In this document: one piece after another, positions 58,761 through 64,000 of the stretch
Position numbering within the stretch: the first letter of the stretch is position 1
Layout: every line of letters begins with the position of its first letter
DNA from: Isoetes taiwanensis
Lineage: Eukaryota > Streptophyta > Lycopodiopsida > Isoetales > Isoetaceae
Direction: 5' to 3'
Assembly: GCA_021234155.1 (NCBI GenBank)
Contig: JAJEKV010000252.1
Coordinates: forward strand, 374,001 to 438,000
Length of the DNA stretch: 64,000 bases
The notes under the pieces: model-generated
The model's input: the letters and a program-made list of their open reading frames with translations, nothing else
What the model was told of the DNA's origin: nothing
Database searches by the model: none
Translations under genes and position numbers: made by a program

Positions 58761-60394
58761 CTAACAGACCACTCTGGTTACCATTTGGGTTGGAGATGAT
58801 TGCATCTTGGATGGTTCGGCCCTGGCACTCTTCATAAAGTCCGGGTAAGTCTTATCCAAATCCGCTTTAAGAACCCATGTTGCGTCCTCTGTGGGTAAGT
58901 GTTTCCACTTAACCAAGTATTGCAAAATTTGAGTTCGACGGGTTTGCTTATATGCACGATCAAGGAGAGCTTCTGGAACAATCTCCAACTGATCCTCAGT
59001 CACTCAGCCATCTCCAGAAGTGTTGGTGTGTCAAGTACCTCTTCTGGACCCGGATGATGCTTCTTGAGAAGACTTACGTGAAAAACTTTATGGATCTTTA
59101 AATGTGCAGGCAAATCCAAGCGGTAGGCCTGAGGGCCTATCCTTTCGATTATCCGAAATGGTCCTGCCCATCTAGGTGCAAGCTTCTTACAGTTGCCAAT
59201 CTTAAGTTTGGCTTGCTTCACCTTGATCTTCAGCCAAACCGACTCATCAAGTTGAAACTCTCGAGGAGTACGGTGGCGATCTGCTAGACTCTTCTGTCGA
59301 GCTCTTGCAGCTAGCAAATATGCCTGCACCTCTTCAACGAGGCCTTGCATGTCTGCAAGCAATTGCTGGAAAATCGCCACCTTAGAGACTGGATTATGCC
59401 ACGTGTCTGGTGTAAGGCATTGATAGCCATAGTTAATCATGAAAGGAGACATCCTTGAAGACTCCTGCTTAGTACTATTGTAGGCAAACTCGACCAAATA
59501 AATGTAGTCTGCCCATTGAGACTGTTTGTTCCAGACATAGTTGCGCAGCATATCTTCAATGATGCGATTGGTACGCTCGATTTGACCATCTGTCTGTGGG
59601 TGATAAGCCGTGCTCATGGCAAGCTTAGTCTGAATAGTGCTGAAGAAATCCTTCCAGAACGTACTAACAAACTTAGGATCCCGATCCGATATAATGGTAC
59701 GGGGCATCCCATGCAGACAGAATACTTCCTTGGTGAAAAGCAAGGCGGTATCCAATGCAGTATCTGTGGTACGACATGGCAAGAAATGTGCCATTTTAGA
59801 GAGTTTGTCGACCACTACCATTAAGGTATCAAACCCTCTTAAGGTACGCGAAAGCCCCACGATGAAATCCATGGTAATAACTTCCCACTTCGCATTGGGT
59901 ACATCGAGGGGTTGCAATTCACCTGGAATACGCAACTGTTCTGCCTTTGTTTGCTGACAAGTCTGGCACTGCTTAATGTACCTGGCAATATGCTTCTTCA
60001 TGCCTGGCCAGAAGTAGCTGGAGCGGATTTTGAAATAGGTCTTCATAAACCCCGCATGCCCTGCTATGGGACTGTTATGTGTATCATGGAGAATGAGCTT
60101 ACGAACTCCAGATGTCTCGGGAACACATAATTTGTCCTTGTAAAAGGAGTTGAGCTTCCTTCTTGTAATGGGGAAAAGTCTCCCTCTCCTTATCTGTTCT
60201 GGCCTCTTTAGATACACTTTGCTATATCTCTTGGAATTCCGGATCTGTAGGAAGGGCCTGCTGGATCTGTTTCCCAAATTCACTGGAGAGTGTGGAAATC
60301 GCATTACAATGCGTGCGAGTGATGAATGGGTGCCTGGAAAGGGCGTCAGCAACAACATTATGCTTGCCTGGTTTATAAATGACTTCAAAATCAT
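58761..60394 (-). pseudogene. Gypsy integrase with chromodomain
   Basis: 60394-59000 is one long open frame. It has an HHCC zinc-binding region (HDTHNSPIAGHAG, CQTCQQTK), then the D-D-E core: VITMDFIVGL, IISDRDPKFVSTFW and TAYHPQTDGQIERTNRIIED. The C-terminal part has WAGPFRIIERIGPQAYRL and LKIHKVFHVSLLKKHHPGP. A stop/frameshift at about 59000 separates the chromodomain 59003-58761: ILQYLVKWKHLPTEDATWVL. The chromodomain marks a chromovirus; it steers insertion to modified histones (known). Confidence 0.93.
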
Positions 60395-61724
60395 ACTCCT
60401 CTAGGAATTCCATCCACCGTCTTTGCCTCAAGTTAAGATGGGGTTACGTAAAAATATATTGGAGGCTTTGATGATCAGTGTCCAACTGGAATCGCCTTCC
60501 AAGTAAATAATGCCTCCAAATATGCAAGGCACGCACAACGATGAGCAGCTCTTGGTCATGTGTGGGGTATCGCTATCCAACATCGTTCATCTTTCGGGAA
60601 TCATAAGCGATAACCCGACCTTCCTGCATTAAGACGCCCCCCGTGGCAATTTTACTGGCATCCGTTGCAACCCACTTATCCTTTTGAGGATCTGGCATTG
60701 TAAGCACAGGAGCTGTTGTCAAAGCATCCTTTAGGGCTTAGAAGTCGGTCTGCACCTTGTCTTTCCAATGTGCCATCCAATCTCTCACCTTAAGGTGCTT
60801 GGCAAAGTCCTTGACAAACTCACGGTAATACCCGGCCAAGCCTAGAAAACTGCGAACCTCAGACACGTTGGTTAGAATGGGCCATTCTTTGACCGCTCCA
60901 ATCTTAGCTGGGTCGGTGGCTATTCCTTCTGCGAATACAATATGGCCCAGGTAATCCACCTTGGTGGTGGCAAAACGACACTTAGAGAATTTGGCATACA
61001 ATTGATGACGTCTCAGTTTCTGTAATGCCAATCGAAGATGCCGTTCATGATCTTCCAATGTCTTATTGTATATGAGGATATCATCAAAGAATATAATGAC
61101 AAAATCGTCAAGGTATTCGCAGAAGACATCATTCACGAGCCGCATGAAGGTTGCAGGAGCATTGGTGAGGCCAAAAGGCATGACCCTAAACTCGTAATGC
61201 CCATAACGAGTGCGGAAAGCGGACTTATGGATGTCATCCTCTTCGATTCTTATCTGGTGATATTCGGAGCGAAGATCAATCTTTGTGATATACCTAGCCC
61301 TTTGCAATTGATCCATAAGATCATCGGCCCGCGGTAAAGCATACCGATTCTTAATAGTATGCTTATTTAGTTGCCAGTAATCAATGCACATCCTCATAGT
61401 GCCATCTTTCTTTTTGACAAAGAGTTTTGGGGCTCCAAAGGGGGAAACACTAGGCCTGATGAAGCCTAACTTGAGGAGTTTCTGTAATTGCTTCTTAAGC
61501 TCGGTCAACTCAGGAAGACTCATCCGATATGGGGCCTTACTGGTAGGCTTGGTGCCTGGTTCCAAGGTAATTTCACATTCTACCCCTCTGAAAGGTGGTA
61601 GTCGATGGATTTCATCAGGAAAACGATCATGGTATTCTCGAAGAATCATGGCTATTGCTGAAGGCAAGGCATCGAGGACTTCATCTTGCTTGGACTTAGC
61701 TTCCATGGAAGCAAGTCGGATCAT
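60222..61724 (-). pseudogene. Gypsy reverse transcriptase and RNase H
   Basis: 61724-60738: [60 protein letters not shown] and the catalytic box [11 protein letters not shown], where the usual residue before DD is Tyr or Ile-Asp and here is Phe. RNase H follows with three in-frame stops (about 60736, 60573 and 60448): [60 protein letters not shown]. The copy cannot make a full polyprotein. Confidence 0.92.
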
Positions 61725-61739
61725 GCCTGTGATCTGTGA

Positions 61740-62636
61740 CTATCTGAAAGCCCTATGCAATTGGCGTAAGGAAATACATTGCATAATAGTGTTAACCGGC
61801 TTATTTGCTATAGTAATTCGGGCTACATTGGCCGCGTTGAAGGTGACTTCCCGTTTCTCACAGTCAATGTGGGCCTTGGCAGCGGCCAAGAACTCCATCT
61901 CCAGAATGAGATCATATCGGCCAATATCCATTATCTCTACTCCGAGAGCAATTGGTGCTCCTGGCAGCTGAATATTCAAATTGATACGACGACCACGAGT
62001 GTGGCGTATGGCACCACTTGCCAAGGTAACTGGACGCGACTTAGATTTCAAAGGGGTAATCTGCAAGGCTTCTGCCATTCTAGGAGATGCAAAGTTATGA
62101 GTACTACCCGTATCCATAAGAATGACAAAAGGTTTACAGTCTACTTGGCCAACCGTAGAAATGACGGAGGGTTGGTGGTTGGTTTGGCCTGTTTCAATAG
62201 CAGCGTAGATATGAGACTCACCTGTTATATAGTCAGGCGCATCCTCCTCCGCGGCATTCTCTGGGTCTTCCAAATCCATATCTGCTAGAGCAGCCTGCAC
62301 TGTCTGGGTAATGTAAGGGCATTCCTGCATGCGGTGCCCCGGGCGAAAACACCGATAACAGGCCCTTTCCTTACGTAATTGTTCACACTGCTCTCGGGGA
62401 ATAGTTTGAAGAATATCCCTGAAAGCTCCTGCAGTACCAGTGGCTTTCTCCGGCATGTTGAAGGAGACCTTCTTATCCGTCTTCTGATACCCGGTAGAGG
62501 CAGGAGGCCCTGGGCTGGGTGAGCGCCCTCTGTAAGGTGTGTACCCCTTGTTCTGAGTGAACGAAGAGGGTCGTGGTGGTTGATATTTCGGGATGTCTTC
62601 CTCTAGGCTGAGTGCCTTCGCCTCTGCTTCTGCCAC
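61740..62636 (-). pseudogene. Gypsy gag C-terminus and protease
   Basis: Zinc knuckle CYRCFRPGHRMQEC, then the aspartic protease site FVILMDTGSTHNFASPRM with flap-like LASGAIRHTRGRRI, and EIMDIGRYDLILEMEFLAA (usual GxDxILGMxWL). The link to RT (61740-61724) and the link to gag (62636-62786) both contain stops or frame changes. Confidence 0.9.
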
Positions 62637-62785
62637 AGTCTTAGGATCTATGGCCGAACCATTTTCTTGAGAGTAGGGGATAGGCCCTCTATATAGCCCT
62701 CAACTGCCCGACGCTCATTAATCCCTGGGACATATAAGCGTAAGCGCATAAACTCATCTGTATAAGCCTGGACAATCATGTTTTT

Positions 62786-63500
62786 CTACTCCAAGCGATA
62801 GAAAGTTTGGATCTGCTGGCAACGATGAGCCTTTGGTACATAGTGGGACTTGAAGGCTTTAGCAAAAACTTTGTAACGGCACCTTCCCCTTGTGAGCCCA
62901 TGAGAACGGGCATACCCCTTCCACCAAATTCGCGCCGACCCTGTAAGATTAGTGGTGGCCACTTTGCCAATGTCTTTTTCAGTCATCCCATATAACTTCC
63001 CAAACTCTTGCATTTCATCTAGCCATGACTCGGCATCCACCCCATTCCTGGTTTTCCCTGAGAATTGCACAAGCTTCCGATTCTTCCAGATGCTAGTGAT
63101 GGTGGAATTGACGGTTTCCTGATAATCCTTCTTGCTAGTCTTGGCATGGTCGGCCTCATTCTGAGAGGAATCAGAAGAGTTTGAAGACTCCGAGGCAGCA
63201 TCTGAGGACGAACTAGGGCGTGTCCTCTTGGATCGACTCACCGTAGCGGCCACAGGTGCAGGTGCGGGTGCAGGTGGCGACGGCGGGTTCAGCGGAGCAG
63301 GAATCTCTGATCCATATTCCTGTGGCGGATTCTACTGCAATACATATGCTTGGAGCTCGGTAAGCTGGCGTTTCATAATCATAAGCTCCTGTTCCGGGGT
63401 AAGACGTCCCGGTTGAACGGGTGTCGCCCAAGGGGGAGGGCATGCACCGTCTAGACAGAACAAATCAAATATAAGCATTCCCATTGCATTTGGTATAACA
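62786..63500 (-). pseudogene. Gypsy gag
   Basis: Start region PPPWATPVQPGRLTPEQELM (about 63440), a stop (TAG, about 63334), a Pro/Ala-rich stretch, a basic Ser-rich stretch (RSKRTRPSSSSDAASES), then the retrotransposon gag core: WKNRKLVQFSGKTRNGVDAE, SWLDEMQEFGKLYGMTEKDI, ARIWWKGYARSHG. A stop at 62783 breaks it from the rest of gag (MIVQAYTDEFMRLRLYVPGI). Confidence 0.85.
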
Positions 63501-63676
63501 ACAAGATTACAAAAAGGAAACACATTTGTCATTAAGATAAAACCCTCGGTTACAGGAAACTATTGGCTATACAAACAGAAAGGACAACAAGGTTACATGT
63601 AGACAAGAGATAGTACAGAAACAACAAGCTTAGGGCTGTGTGAAGGGGTATAAGATGGAACAGCGAATGCTTTCCC

Positions 63677-64000
63677 TCACTGCTCGAACCAAGCCTGAAT
63701 AATAACATACTGGTAGTCTAAGGTAGGGCTGATAATTAACAAGTTAAAGAGGTCTCGAAGTGCATAGAAGATCTGCCAGAGGTGATCATTTGCATCAGCA
63801 AAGGCTTCCTGTTTAGTCATATCCCAATAATTCCACGTGCGACGGAGCGTCTGCTGCAAATACTCAAAGGCGTGATCACGAAGGATATTAACAATCTCAA
63901 AACCCTTGATGGGGTCGTAGGGCTCTCCTTCATCCTCTGATTCCTCTTCTTCATAATCGTCATCGTCCTTGTCATACTCTCCATCCTCTTCTTCATAGCC
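63677..64000 (-). CDS. Extra ORF upstream of Gypsy gag (partial)
   Basis: Enters from the right edge. Acidic run YEEEDGEYDKDDDDYEEEES, then PYDPIKGFEIVNILRDHAFE, YWDMTKQEAFADANDHLWQI and FNLLIISPTLDYQYVIIQAW, ending FEQ and TGA. Separate from gag by about 150 bases. Not a standard Gypsy domain; an additional ORF between the 5' LTR and gag is known in some plant lineages. The start lies outside the window. It may correspond to the ORF beginning at 17365. Function unknown. Confidence 0.55.
   Translation of the reverse strand, partial: GYEEEDGEYDKDDDDYEEEESEDEGEPYDPIKGFEIVNILRDHAFEYLQQTLRRTWNYWDMTKQEAFADANDHLWQIFYALRDLFNLLIISPTLDYQYVIIQAWFEQ

Overview
The window is nuclear DNA of a land plant. 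It carries an intron-rich nuclear gene for the plastid CcdA protein, an EPF-like stomatal peptide gene, a tRNA-Asp(GTC), A-type P450 sequences, and LTR retrotransposons primed by tRNA-Met. The A+T-rich composition, the low density of intact genes, the chromovirus, the DUF7869-like element gene and a ParB/methyltransferase gene lead me to suspect a fern or another non-flowering plant. That is inference only.

Layout. 0.9-5.2 kb (-): CCDA, 10 exons, apparently intact. 7.0-9.4 kb (-): decayed LRR/F-box-like gene. 9.4-14.4 kb: repeats, including two tRNA-headed SINEs, a degenerate satellite that ends in a perfectly phased heat-shock-element-like array, a ~115-bp tandem family, and a 376-bp-spaced direct repeat. 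15.1-17.5 kb (+): LTR, primer-binding site and first-ORF start of a Gypsy chromovirus, cut off at 17.48 kb. 17.5-24.2 kb (-): 5' half of a Copia element, with a 3.6-kb transposase-like DNA element nested inside. 24.2-34.5 kb (+): 3' part of a ParB-like/DNA-methyltransferase gene; its 8.1-kb intron holds unidentified exon remnants, a palindrome array and a tandem pair of P450 pseudogenes. 35.3-38.3 kb (+): LINE remnant with a 5S rRNA fold-back inside, ending in a long (TTG)n tract. 40.5-42.9 kb (+): 3' half of the same Copia family. 42.9-43.6 kb (-): 5' part of the ParB/methyltransferase gene. 43.7-46.7 kb (+): divergent DUF7869-like gene remnant. 48.2-48.7 kb: LINE 3' end. 50.6-51.1 kb: fold-back MITE. 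51.3-53.2 kb (+): EPF-like gene, apparently intact. 55.0 kb: tRNA-Asp. 56.7-64 kb (-): degenerate Gypsy chromovirus, continuing past the window edge.

Main result. The two Copia halves and the two gene halves are one locus split by an inversion of about 23 kb (about 17.49-40.53 kb). The outer LTR ends carry the same 5-base target duplication. When the retroelement is removed on paper, the interrupted reading frame continues directly across the target site, through a ParB signature. The rebuilt gene order is ParB-like domain, then a beta-class DNA methyltransferase (DLPYG motif before the FSGSNTT motif). This architecture is known from bacteria and phages; I know of no characterised plant example. 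The copy here is broken by the Copia insertion, the inversion, frameshifts and an 83-bp duplication.

The only genes that look functional are CCDA, the EPF-like gene and tRNA-Asp. Everything else is mobile or decaying.
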